Source of the DNA: Fimenecus sp036652055
Lineage (GTDB): Bacteria; Bacillota; Clostridia; Oscillospirales; Acutalibacteraceae
Assembly (NCBI GenBank): GCA_036652055.1
Contig: JAVVWP010000002.1
Location: forward strand, 26,786-90,785
DNA: 64,000 nucleotides
Direction of reading: 5' to 3'
Every line of letters begins with the position of its first letter. The stretch's first letter is position 1. Below are positions 1 through 9,110 of this stretch, one piece after another. The position numbers and the translations under genes are program-made. The notes below the pieces were generated by a model, which saw nothing but the letters and a program-made list of their open reading frames with translations, did not search any database and was not told the DNA's origin.

Positions 1-1
1 A

Positions 2-109
2 AATGCAGGTAGCTATAAAACAAGAGTTAATTATGTTACCTATTCGTTTGACAAAGAACAAAGACCGCTTAATAATATGGTCATAAATACAGATATAATC
101 GCTGAATAA
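2..109 (+). CDS. C-terminal end of an upstream protein (partial)
   Basis: The last 35 codons of a gene that enters from the left, ending in NMVINTDIIAE and a TAA stop. The piece AGSYKTRVNYVTYSF has the alternating beta-strand pattern and the AG-x-Y start also found at the very end of the next protein (AGNYSGNLTFEVSL). It may therefore be another secreted protein with the same C-terminal domain. That is inference from a short stretch; the true function is unknown. The next gene starts about 40 bases later, so the two may be co-transcribed. Confidence 0.6.
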   Translation, partial: NAGSYKTRVNYVTYSFDKEQRPLNNMVINTDIIAE

Positions 110-148
110 GAATAATTCAACAATTCAAAGTAAAGGATAGTGAGAGCA

Positions 149-3100
149 TTGACACCAAAAAATCGTGTTTTAAAAAGAATAACAGCGGGGTTGTTAGCTC
201 TTATGCTTATATTCACCTCTATGCAAATTGGGATTGCGGTAACTCCGGGCAATTTTGACCCAGCGCCTTATTTTACTGATGAAAATGGTACGCGTATTGA
301 TGCAATGGAAGCCAAATCTTATGCAGAATTTTCTGATTATGGCGATATTAATGTTCTTTTTCCTGTGGCATTAGCTACAAAAGACTATAAAAATTCAGTC
401 CAAAAAACAGTTGACTATTATATGATTACGCTTTCGTCAACTGCTCTTACGCTTGGGAATGATACTTTTAAAACGGTTTACACTAAAAAAGTATTGACAA
501 GCTCTCTAAAAGTTAATAATAAAATGGCATCAGCCACCTTAACAAAAGATGAACTTTCTGCGCAGGGTGGCATTTCAGAAGGTCTTAAATACAATATAAG
601 CGTTGTTGCGGTTGACTCCGTAGGCTGGCGTTCAGAGCCTATTGATTGTCTTGTTAGCAAGGCACATATGTATTCTCTTGATGCTGACCTTTCGCCTGTT
701 TCTACCGATTATGCTAAAGAAATGTTAAGAATGGAAGGCAAAGGAACTGGCGGAACTCAAACAGACACTGGTATACAAGCAGATAGCGATTATAAATATG
801 TCGGTGAGCCAAATATTCTTGAATTTAATAGCCCAACAAATGACGCTGCAAAAACGAATGGTGCGAATAAATCAAGGGCATATCGTTTTTGGATAAAAAA
901 CCTCGCATCATCAAAAGACAAAGAAGTTTCTGCAAATATCACTTATAGCAGGCAGGGATATAACTATGCCGGTGCGGAGGAAGTTTGGTTTTGGGTTGAC
1001 CTTTCTGATGTAATGTTTGAAAAGCTGTCGTTTCAGCTTATGTACAACTGCAAAAGTACAAGCTTCAATAAGGTGGGTGGCACACCTGTAAAATGGGGGC
1101 CAACAGATAATTTTAGTGAGTTTAAATTTACAACTGCTGCAACGGTAAACGAAAGCGGTCAATTAGTTGGAAACAAAGGGGTAAACCCTGTTTATATTCA
1201 ATCTTCTGACGGTTTGTGGCAACAAATTAATATGAATAATGGCTCTCTTGAAAATTTTGGCCACTATAAAGGTTATATAAGAATACCAATTAGTTATTTT
1301 TGTGCTGACAAAACAATCTATTATGAATTTAACAATTCAAACAACTCTGGCACTGATGGCGAAGGTAATAGGCTTGCAACGCCCGAACTTGCTTTTTCGG
1401 CAGGAACACCAATTGCGAATGCACCTACTGCTGTTGTTAGGTATTTTTATTATAAACATTTGATACAAGGTGATTTCTATATTAGAAAAGGCTATATGCG
1501 TCCAATAGGTGGGCAGCCAACAGAAGCAATTAAAGATATGTTTGCTGCAGGGTTTACATACAGTGGTGCGAGTGATGACAGCGTTAGAAAAGCATTTTAC
1601 ATCGATAATGTGCTGTTTTCGGGCAAAACCCCATTTGCCGTAGGCGAATTTCCAGGTTCAAGCCAAACGAATGTTAGTGCTTATTATGATAGAGCTGTTG
1701 AAATTCCAAAATTTATTTCAGTTTATATCGAGAGGTATCTTCCTCAAAATCCAACTTTAATGGATGTTGAAACAGTAAGGCTAATTCAAAAAATGCTGTC
1801 AACTTATAATGTTGCAGTAACGGCATTAACAGGTGAGGCACAGGCTCACCTACAAAAGGCAATTAATGCGTGTCAGTGGCTTCTTGATGATCAAGTTTCA
1901 GCAATAGGCTCTGTGCCTGTTAAATGGTTTGAAACAGAGCTTGAAATGCTACCAGACTCGATAAATGTTCAAAGCTTTACAGAGGAACAAAAGACAAAAG
2001 TTGAAACCTTAAAGGCTGTTTATGACGCGTTTGACAAAGGGCAGTTTGAATTGCTCGGTGAAAAAGCAAAGCTTAAATTTATGGAGCTTTATTCGCTTAT
2101 AGTCGGTGCTACGGTCAGCGTTAACTCGGCGGTCGGCGAAAATCAGTTTATTCTATTTAATGATTTTGAAACAAATTATCCTTTGGGGCAAAAATCACTT
2201 GAACTTTATGATGACTCCACTTATAGAGTTACTGATTTATTCAATACTGATGTTCAGCACAATCAAAATTTTGTTACATATTCATCTAACTCTGATGATA
2301 ATATAAACGGTTTTTACCAAATTTCAACAGGTGAAAGAACTAATGTTAATTTAAACGGAAAAGAACTTCTTCCTAACCGAGTAATTGGTAATATCACAAC
2401 AAGAGGATTTAATGGTTCAAAAAGTGCAACAATGCATATTAAGACGCCCGAAGCCTTTTGGTGGTATAGAACTATGGCAGTGACCTATAAAGGTCAAAGC
2501 GCCCCGGCTTCAAGCAATCACAGTGCATTGCCTGTTCTTAATATAAACGAGCTTAAAAGAGCAGCACCAGCAGATAATAGCAAAGCACTTTCTCTTATAT
2601 TTTATGTTGATTTTTCAGGCATAAGCAATTTCTACTTTTCAGTAAAAATAGCCACAGAGGCTCAGCCTGCACAAATTGCATTTGTGCCAAAGCTTAGTAC
2701 AAACATTTATTATGTTGATGCAAATGGTAATTGGGCAGAAACCACTGCCGGTTCAAACGGATATGCAATGAGGTCATCTGTATTCAACAATTATAAAGGC
2801 TTTATAAAAATCCCACTTAAAAACTTTGTAAAATTTGATGGTAGTAATGCACCGCTTAATGAGAATGACGCTCTTTCGCAAATCCAACAAGTCAAGTTTT
2901 CAGTTTGGGGTGATAATGCAAATGAAGAAAATGCTTTAGTAGGCAAAAATTTTTCATTTGACAGCATTGGTTTTACCTATGATAAAGCAGAATATGGAAA
3001 CGCTCGCCCAGCTGACAAGGGCTTTGACGAAATCTATAAGGTTAAAACGACAAACTCAACAGCCTTTGAGCAAAATGTAAACAAGCTTGACCTGTATGGC

Positions 3101-4813
3101 GATAGAACGGCTTTAACTAATAATATCAATACGCTTTTTAACGATTATAATAATCTCTCAAGCTATCAAAAAACTCTTGATACAGTAGTAAAAGCATTGC
3201 AGAAATTAAATAATGTTAAAGCAATGGTAGATGGTAACACAATCCCTCCTACTGCAAGCTTATCGGCATTAAACGCTGAAATGGCAAAAATGCCAACTGC
3301 TGCTAAAAATGCATCTTTCACAGGTGCAAACGCTTTGCCTTATCCAGGATATGATGCAAGTGGCGAAGTAAATTATGCAACCTTTGGATTTACAAAAGCA
3401 GATACAGCAGGAAGAAATAACATCAAAATAGCCTATAACGAAATGTACAAAAGGCTTTCGGCTACTGATAGAACAAACTTTGAGGCAAGTCCTTCTTTTC
3501 AAGAGCTTAAAAACGCATATGGCGCAGTTCTTAGAGTTGAATTCCTTGAAAGCATTAAAGTCGAGTCAGACACTTATAAAACTGATGTTACAACTTTATA
3601 TGCAAAAAACAGCAATAACCTTTCAATAATGAATAATGCTGAGGCTCAAACGGTTATTGATAGTTATAATAAATATAGCTTTTTCGCAAAAGACAAAATC
3701 AGAAAAGATTTATCAATGAAAGATATGCCACTTGCGTTAAGCTCTGTTATCACAAATTCAACTACAATTACGCCGATAGGCACTACCGCCATTGACGGTG
3801 CGATAAACAAAAAAATCATAGAGTTTAATAATGTTATTGCAGATGTAAAGGCGAAGGTAGCAGCTAAAACGAAGTTAGACCAAGCGACTATAAATTCAAT
3901 TGAGAGCTGTCTTGGCGAATATGAACAATACATTGAACGCTATCAAAAAATAGTGGAGCTTAAAAACAAATATGAGGAGCTTAGCGCACTTTTACCATAT
4001 GGCTCACCAATAGTTCCTGCTGAAATCAAAATTGATGAAAATCTTTCAGCTACGGTTAATATCGATACCTATGTTGCCGCAAGGCAATCACAAATGGTTG
4101 TATTTGTTATGAGGTCGGATTTTACAATGACGCAATTAAGCGGAGTTTCTAATCCAGCCAAACCAACAATTCAATATAAAGCAATAAAGGGAGGTGTGGA
4201 GTTATCATCGGGAGCAATTATTTCAGAGTTACCAAACTCAGGGACCTCTGCAAACACACCTGTTTCATTGGATTTTACGGTTAATGCGGCAGATGTAAAA
4301 GACTTGGATTTAAGTGCAGTTTATGGTGGAAAAATCACCATAGATTGTTATGACAAGAGTAGTTATAGCTTAAATCCATCAACAGCAAAACTAATAACAA
4401 CAACCGAGGTTCCAGTGAAATTCGCCTATTCAACAAACAACACCTATTCAGTTTCAATCCCTGCTGAAACGACAGTTGTTTTTGGAACGGTGGATACGGT
4501 AGCAACACCCATTGAGGTTACAGCGAATTTAACCTCATTGAAGAAGCTTAAACTTTCTTGCGCAAAGCCTGATCCAATTTCTGACTTTAGAGTTATGAAA
4601 TACGAGAGGGCAGGTGCAGACGGAATTACGCCAGAACTCAAGTTTACACCAAAAACCGGAACTGCAGTGTTTAATGAATTTACAGCTATAAACAATGTAG
4701 GAAAAACCATTATTCCATTCGGCATAAACATAACACAGGAAGAATGGAATAAAGCATATGCAGGGAATTACAGCGGAAATCTCACTTTTGAGGTTTCATT
4801 AACAAGCCAGTAA
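149..4813 (+). CDS. Large secreted multi-domain surface protein
   Basis: A 1554-residue secreted protein of unknown function. The N-terminus is a signal peptide (basic KNRVLKR, then hydrophobic ITAGLLALMLIFTS, cleavage near IGIAVT). Two beta-rich modules resembling carbohydrate-binding jelly rolls lie at about residues 225-510 and 665-955. Both contain a W-rich core, a YKG-[YF]-I-[RK]-IP strand and an F-Y/D-x-I/D-N/x-x-[LG]-F ending. About 955-1290 is helical with FIVAR-like character (SYQKTLDTVVKALQKLNN). The last 260 residues are a beta domain whose TYSVSIPAETTVVF matches TYAVTIPADLTIAW in the next gene product. No LPXTG motif or C-terminal membrane anchor is visible. Start choice: AAAGGA at 132-137 lies 11 bases before TTG 149; an in-frame GTG at 140 is only 2 bases away and less likely. 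Cell-surface glycan binding is an inference. Confidence 0.75.
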   Translation: MTPKNRVLKRITAGLLALMLIFTSMQIGIAVTPGNFDPAPYFTDENGTRIDAMEAKSYAEFSDYGDINVLFPVALATKDYKNSVQKTVDYYMITLSSTALTLGNDTFKTVYTKKVLTSSLKVNNKMASATLTKDELSAQGGISEGLKYNISVVAVDSVGWRSEPIDCLVSKAHMYSLDADLSPVSTDYAKEMLRMEGKGTGGTQTDTGIQADSDYKYVGEPNILEFNSPTNDAAKTNGANKSRAYRFWIKNLASSKDKEVSANITYSRQGYNYAGAEEVWFWVDLSDVMFEKLSFQLMYNCKSTSFNKVGGTPVKWGPTDNFSEFKFTTAATVNESGQLVGNKGVNPVYIQSSDGLWQQINMNNGSLENFGHYKGYIRIPISYFCADKTIYYEFNNSNNSGTDGEGNRLATPELAFSAGTPIANAPTAVVRYFYYKHLIQGDFYIRKGYMRPIGGQPTEAIKDMFAAGFTYSGASDDSVRKAFYIDNVLFSGKTPFAVGEFPGSSQTNVSAYYDRAVEIPKFISVYIERYLPQNPTLMDVETVRLIQKMLSTYNVAVTALTGEAQAHLQKAINACQWLLDDQVSAIGSVPVKWFETELEMLPDSINVQSFTEEQKTKVETLKAVYDAFDKGQFELLGEKAKLKFMELYSLIVGATVSVNSAVGENQFILFNDFETNYPLGQKSLELYDDSTYRVTDLFNTDVQHNQNFVTYSSNSDDNINGFYQISTGERTNVNLNGKELLPNRVIGNITTRGFNGSKSATMHIKTPEAFWWYRTMAVTYKGQSAPASSNHSALPVLNINELKRAAPADNSKALSLIFYVDFSGISNFYFSVKIATEAQPAQIAFVPKLSTNIYYVDANGNWAETTAGSNGYAMRSSVFNNYKGFIKIPLKNFVKFDGSNAPLNENDALSQIQQVKFSVWGDNANEENALVGKNFSFDSIGFTYDKAEYGNARPADKGFDEIYKVKTTNSTAFEQNVNKLDLYGDRTALTNNINTLFNDYNNLSSYQKTLDTVVKALQKLNNVKAMVDGNTIPPTASLSALNAEMAKMPTAAKNASFTGANALPYPGYDASGEVNYATFGFTKADTAGRNNIKIAYNEMYKRLSATDRTNFEASPSFQELKNAYGAVLRVEFLESIKVESDTYKTDVTTLYAKNSNNLSIMNNAEAQTVIDSYNKYSFFAKDKIRKDLSMKDMPLALSSVITNSTTITPIGTTAIDGAINKKIIEFNNVIADVKAKVAAKTKLDQATINSIESCLGEYEQYIERYQKIVELKNKYEELSALLPYGSPIVPAEIKIDENLSATVNIDTYVAARQSQMVVFVMRSDFTMTQLSGVSNPAKPTIQYKAIKGGVELSSGAIISELPNSGTSANTPVSLDFTVNAADVKDLDLSAVYGGKITIDCYDKSSYSLNPSTAKLITTTEVPVKFAYSTNNTYSVSIPAETTVVFGTVDTVATPIEVTANLTSLKKLKLSCAKPDPISDFRVMKYERAGADGITPELKFTPKTGTAVFNEFTAINNVGKTIIPFGINITQEEWNKAYAGNYSGNLTFEVSLTSQ

Positions 4814-4843
4814 AAAATATTTTATTAAAAGGAGTCAAAAACA

Positions 4844-5350
4844 ATGAAAAAAATCATTTCAATCGCATTATCAGTAGTAATGCTCATCGCAGTAGCAATG
4901 CCAGTATTTGCAGCAGCAGGTACAGTAACAATTGACGAAAAGACATCAGCAACACCAAAGACAGCAGATGTTGTTGTAAAGACAGTTCTTGGAGGAGGAA
5001 TGCCTGCAACAGGTACATATGCAGTTACAATCCCAGCAGACCTTACAATAGCATGGGATACAGTAACAGCAACTGATGTTTCTTATTCAGTTACTTCTCA
5101 ACTTGCATTAGGTGCAACATTAAAGGTTGGTATCGCATCACTCAACGCAAGCACACTTAAAGAAGTTAAGTCAAACAAGACAATTGCTTATACTCCAGCA
5201 AACTTCGCTGATAAAACTTTCAACGAAATCAACAATGCAGTTTCATCAGCTTCAACAATCACAGTAGAGCAAGCAGCTTGGGACGCAGCACCAGTTGCTG
5301 AGTACTTAGACACACTTACATATACTGTTACTTATGTTGCAGCTCCGTAA
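4844..5350 (+). CDS. Small abundant secreted beta-domain protein
   Basis: A 168-residue secreted protein with a textbook signal peptide (MKKIISIALSVVMLIAVAMPVFA, cleavage after VFA-A). The mature part is a single beta-rich domain with TYAVTIPADLTIAW, a serine/threonine-rich middle and a final W-D-A-A...YLDTLTYTVTYV strand. The same order occurs at the end of the preceding 1554-residue protein, so the two share a domain. A strong AAAAGGAG site lies 9 bases before ATG. Codon choice is unusually restricted (mostly gca, aca, gtt/gta), unlike its neighbours, which suggests very high expression. A strong terminator follows. It may be a major surface or fibre-like subunit or a partner of the large protein. 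I do not recognise a named family with confidence. Confidence 0.75.
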   Translation: MKKIISIALSVVMLIAVAMPVFAAAGTVTIDEKTSATPKTADVVVKTVLGGGMPATGTYAVTIPADLTIAWDTVTATDVSYSVTSQLALGATLKVGIASLNASTLKEVKSNKTIAYTPANFADKTFNEINNAVSSASTITVEQAAWDAAPVAEYLDTLTYTVTYVAAP

Positions 5351-5386
5351 TTAGATGAGTAAATAGTAGCAAAAGCATAAAAATTG

Positions 5387-5421
5387 CCCCATCGTTTAGA
5401 TTTAAACGGTGGGGTTTTTTT
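5387..5421 (+). terminator. Rho-independent terminator of the surface-protein locus
   Basis: A 12-bp stem (CCCCATCGTTTA pairing with TAAACGGTGGGG, one G-U pair) with a four-base loop, followed by TTTTTTT. It sits 36 bases after the stop of the 168-residue secreted protein. Confidence 0.9.
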
Positions 5422-5467
5422 GTAGTATAGAGTGTGATAGCACCTGCAAATTGCAGGGAAAAATCTT

Positions 5468-5705
5468 GAAAACGCTCGCCCCTTCGTGTCATCCTGAGCA
5501 TAGCGAAGGATCTCATCAACTAAACATCTTCGTGGATCCCTGCGATTCTTCGGAAGCTCAGAATGACCGCCAATTCAGAGCGACTCGAAAACGCTTGCCC
5601 CTTCGTGTCATCCTGAGCATAGCGAAGGATCTCATCCACTAAACATCTTCGTGGATCCTTGCGATTCTTCGCAAGCTCAGAATGACCGCCAATTCAGAGC
5701 GCCCC
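5468..5705. repeat. Tandem 119-bp palindromic repeat, two copies
   Basis: Two head-to-tail copies of a 119-bp unit (from 5468 and from 5587) with only a few differences. Each unit has imperfect terminal inverted repeats: GTCATCCTGAGCATAGCG (5488 and 5607) against CGCAAGCTCAGAATGAC or its GGAAG variant (ending 5567 and 5686), so each copy can fold into a long hairpin. The GTCATCCTGAGC...CGAAGGATC signature is a widespread intergenic bacterial repeat. No transposase is present. A short ORF across it reads CHPEHSEG-type peptide, a usual artefact of this repeat. Confidence 0.85.
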
Positions 5706-5748
5706 GAAAATCCTAACGGTTCGATGTGGGCATCAAATCCTACAATCC
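5705..5748. repeat. Dispersed 44-bp repeat, copy A
   Basis: A 44-base element beginning CGAAAATCCTAACGGTTCGA and ending CCTACAATCC. A second copy with four differences lies at 63928-63971 near the other end of the window. In the other copy GGTTCGATG and CATCGAACC form a perfect hairpin; here the second arm has decayed (CATCAAATC). Together with the adjacent 119-bp repeats it fills the gap between the surface-protein terminator and carB; I see no gene in 5422-5888. Confidence 0.8.
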
Positions 5749-5792
5749 TTAAATGTTACAAATACGCACATCGGTAATAAAAAACTGCAAAC

Positions 5793-5834
5793 AAAAACAG
5801 AACCACAGGCTAATTTGCCCACGGTTCTGTTTTT
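5793..5834. terminator. Terminator downstream of carB (probably bidirectional)
   Basis: AAAAACAGAACC pairs perfectly with GGTTCTGTTTTT across an 18-base loop that can itself close with GGC/GCC. A and T runs flank both sides, so it can work in either direction. It lies 54 bases beyond the carB stop. Confidence 0.85.
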
Positions 5835-5888
5835 TAAATTTTGACTTTGCAAATATCGGCTCACACGAGCATTAGGCGAATAGCCGAA

Positions 5889-8800
5889 TTATAATACACC
5901 ATCAATTTTAAGGTCAGCAATATTTGTCAGCGACATTTTATCACTCGGAACAATAAATGTGCTTTCGATAAGCGCTCTTGCGGCATCAATCGAGGTAAGG
6001 CAAGAAGTACCGCTTTCAACTGAAATTCGGCGGAGTTTAAATCCATCACGCTCAGGAAGTCGACCGTGCGTCGGCGTGTTGATAATAAGCGAAACATCGC
6101 CTGCGTGAAGCATATCCATAATATTAGGGCTTTCACCTGAAATTTTATTAACAGGTCTAACTTCCATTCCAGCCTCCATAAGCATCTTGCGAGTTCCTGG
6201 AGTTGCATAAAATTTAAAATCAGAGTCTTTAAAGACTTTAAGCATTTCACAAACTTCAGCTTTATCTTTGTCACGAACAGTAACGATAATCTTTCCGTCT
6301 TTAGGAAGTGAAACGCCACCGCCCTCAAACGCTTTTAGAAGTGCCTCATTGTAATCTTGAGATATTCCCAAAACTTCGCCTGTGGACTTCATTTCAGGGC
6401 CGAGTGAGGTGTCAGCACCGACAATTTTTTCAAATGAGAATACAGGAAGTTTAATTGCATAATAGCCACTGTTTCTGAAAAGACCTGTTCCATAGCCCAT
6501 ATCAACTAATTTTTCGCCGAGCATTGCTCTTGTCGCAAGTGCGATTGCAGGAATGCCTGTAACCTTGCTGATATAAGGAACAGTTCTTGACGAACGAGGA
6601 TTAACTTCGATAATATAAACTTCATCGTGCAAAACGATAAACTGAATGTTCATCATACCAATAACATGAAGGGCAGAGGCAAGACGCTTAGTATAGTCTA
6701 CCAGTGTTTTCTGAACTTTATCGGTAAGTGTAACCGCAGGATAAACTGAAATAGAGTCGCCCGAGTGGATACCTGCTCTGTCGATATGCTCCATAATTCC
6801 AGGAATGAGAACATTTTTTCCATCACAGATTGCATCAACCTCAACCTCTTGCCCCATAAGGTATTTGTCAACCAAAACAGGGTGTTCTGAAAGGTCAGGA
6901 ATAGTTCTTGTGATTATTCCCATAAACTCGACCATATCATCATCACTTGCGGCAATTTGCATTCCTTGACCGCCTAAAACATAGCTTGGGCGAACAAGAA
7001 CAGGGTAGCCGAGTGAGTGAGCAGCAGCGAGTGCTTCGTCAATTGTGAATACTGTTTGCCCTTTTGGCCTTGCAATGTCGCAGTATTCAAGAATTTCATC
7101 AAAACGCTCTCTGTCTTCAGCGGCATCAACATGGTCAGCGTCAGTTCCTAAAATTGTAACGCCTAAATCATTGAGTGTTTTTGTAAGCTTGATTGCTGTT
7201 TGACCGCCAAACTGAACAATAGCTCCGTCAGGATTTTCAAGCTCAACAATGTTGGTAACATATTCAGGAGTGAGTGGCTCAAAATAAAGCTTGTCCGCTA
7301 TGTCAAAGTCAGTTGAAACAGTTTCGGGGTTATTGTTTACGATTATGGCTTCACAGCCTGCCTTTTTAAGCGCCCAAACAGAGTGAACAGAGCAATAGTC
7401 AAATTCAATTCCTTGACCTATTCTAATAGGGCCTGAACCTAAAACCATAATTTTCTTTTTGGTTTTAGCAGTGTTTACTTCGTTTTCAACGCAATAATCA
7501 GAATAATAATATGGCGTTTTTGCCTTAAATTCAGCAGCACAGGTATCAACCACCGAGAATGATGGCTTTATATTCCAAAGGTTTCTAAGATGTTTAATTG
7601 AAGATTCGGGAATACCAATATTTTTAGCAATGACATCATCGGTAAATCCTAAACGCTTTGCTTCAAGCAATGTGTCTTTGTCGCAAGCACCTGTTTTAAG
7701 AAGCTTTTCCATATCAACAATGATTTTAATTTTATTTAAAAACCACATATCAATTTTAGTTATATCGTGGATTGTTTCTAATGGAATTTCATTGTTTATA
7801 GCTGCAGCAACAACATAAATTCGAGTATTGTCAATGTTTTTTAGCTGGTTTAATAATTCTTCATCAGAAAGAGCAATAAGATTATCATAAAGCAGGCTCT
7901 TTCGGTTTTCTTCGAGCGAATGCATTGCTTTTTGAAGTGCGGATTCAAACGAACGAGAAATTGCCATAACTTCGCCTGTTGCTTTCATTTGAGTACCAAG
8001 AGTTCTTTTTGCGGTAACAAATTTATCAAAAGGCCATTTTGGGAATTTAACAACGCAGTAATCAAGAGCAGGTTCAAATGACGCAAAGGTTTTGCCTGTA
8101 ACGGCGTTAGGAATTTCGTCAAGCCCAAGCCCGAGAGCAATTTTAGCCGCAACTCGTGCTATCGGATAACCTGTTGCCTTTGAAGCAAGTGCAGATGAAC
8201 GAGAAACACGGGGATTAACCTCAATAACTGCATATTGAAATGAGTCAGGGTGCAGTGCATATTGAACATTACAGCCACCAACAATTCCAAGTTCTGAAAT
8301 TATGTTAAGAGCAGACGAACGGAGCATTTGATAGTCTTTATCAGTCAGCGTTTGAGATGGTGCAACAACGATAGAGTCACCAGTATGAACACCGACGGGA
8401 TCAAGGTTTTCCATATTACAAACAGTAATGCAGTTGCCTTTTGAGTCACGCATTACCTCATATTCGATTTCTTTCCAACCTGAAATACATTTTTCAATAA
8501 GAACTTGATTAACACGAGAAAGCCTAATTCCGTTGGCTGAAATTTCACGAAGTTCTTCTTCATTATCAGCAATTCCACCGCCTGTTCCACCAAGGGTATA
8601 AGCAGGGCGAACAATAATAGGGTAACCGATTTCGTTTGCAAAGTTTACAGACGCTTCAACGGTTTCACACACAAGCGATTCAATACAAGGCTCACCGATT
8701 TTTTCCATAGTATCTTTAAACTCTTGCCTGTCCTCCGCCTTTTTAATAGCAGAAGCATTTATACCAATAAGACGAACATTGTTTGCCCTTAAAATTCCAA

Positions 8801-9110
8801 GCTCTTCAAGCTCCATAGCGAGGTTAAGACCTGTTTGACCGCCAAGCGTTGGAAGAATAGAGTCGGGAAGTTCTTTTTCTATTATTTTAGTGAGCGTAGG
8901 GATAGTAAGAGGCTCAATATATACCTTGTCGGCAATATCGCCATCAGTCATTATAGTGGCAGGGTTTGAGTTTACAAGAACAACTTCAACGCCTTCTTCT
9001 TTTAAAGAACGACAAGCTTGTGTTCCAGCATAGTCAAATTCAGCGGCTTGTCCTATAATAATAGGGCCAGAACCGATAACAAGAACTTTTTTAATAGTTT
9101 TATCAATCAT
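5889..9110 (-). CDS. carB: Carbamoyl-phosphate synthase large subunit
   Basis: CarB makes carbamoyl phosphate from bicarbonate, two ATP and ammonia channelled from CarA, feeding pyrimidine and arginine synthesis in the cytosol. The 1073 residues match the family length. The two homologous ATP-grasp halves are clear: GSGPIIIGQAAEFDYAGTQA with IVRPAYTLGGTGGG in the first, and GSGPIRIGQGIEFDY with LVRPSYVLGGQGMQ in the second. The final ~140 residues are the MGS-like allosteric domain (ATPGTRKMLMEAGMEV, HGRLPERDG). The start codon lies inside the end of carA with an 8-base overlap, typical of translational coupling. The gene appears intact. Confidence 0.98.
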   Translation of the reverse strand: MIDKTIKKVLVIGSGPIIIGQAAEFDYAGTQACRSLKEEGVEVVLVNSNPATIMTDGDIADKVYIEPLTIPTLTKIIEKELPDSILPTLGGQTGLNLAMELEELGILRANNVRLIGINASAIKKAEDRQEFKDTMEKIGEPCIESLVCETVEASVNFANEIGYPIIVRPAYTLGGTGGGIADNEEELREISANGIRLSRVNQVLIEKCISGWKEIEYEVMRDSKGNCITVCNMENLDPVGVHTGDSIVVAPSQTLTDKDYQMLRSSALNIISELGIVGGCNVQYALHPDSFQYAVIEVNPRVSRSSALASKATGYPIARVAAKIALGLGLDEIPNAVTGKTFASFEPALDYCVVKFPKWPFDKFVTAKRTLGTQMKATGEVMAISRSFESALQKAMHSLEENRKSLLYDNLIALSDEELLNQLKNIDNTRIYVVAAAINNEIPLETIHDITKIDMWFLNKIKIIVDMEKLLKTGACDKDTLLEAKRLGFTDDVIAKNIGIPESSIKHLRNLWNIKPSFSVVDTCAAEFKAKTPYYYSDYCVENEVNTAKTKKKIMVLGSGPIRIGQGIEFDYCSVHSVWALKKAGCEAIIVNNNPETVSTDFDIADKLYFEPLTPEYVTNIVELENPDGAIVQFGGQTAIKLTKTLNDLGVTILGTDADHVDAAEDRERFDEILEYCDIARPKGQTVFTIDEALAAAHSLGYPVLVRPSYVLGGQGMQIAASDDDMVEFMGIITRTIPDLSEHPVLVDKYLMGQEVEVDAICDGKNVLIPGIMEHIDRAGIHSGDSISVYPAVTLTDKVQKTLVDYTKRLASALHVIGMMNIQFIVLHDEVYIIEVNPRSSRTVPYISKVTGIPAIALATRAMLGEKLVDMGYGTGLFRNSGYYAIKLPVFSFEKIVGADTSLGPEMKSTGEVLGISQDYNEALLKAFEGGGVSLPKDGKIIVTVRDKDKAEVCEMLKVFKDSDFKFYATPGTRKMLMEAGMEVRPVNKISGESPNIMDMLHAGDVSLIINTPTHGRLPERDGFKLRRISVESGTSCLTSIDAARALIESTFIVPSDKMSLTNIADLKIDGVL

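Noticed and set aside
5409..5642. A 77-codon open frame across the 119-bp repeat
   Set aside because: It reads CHPEHSEG-type peptide, the usual artefact of the GTCATCCTGAGC repeat, has no ribosome site and spans both repeat copies.
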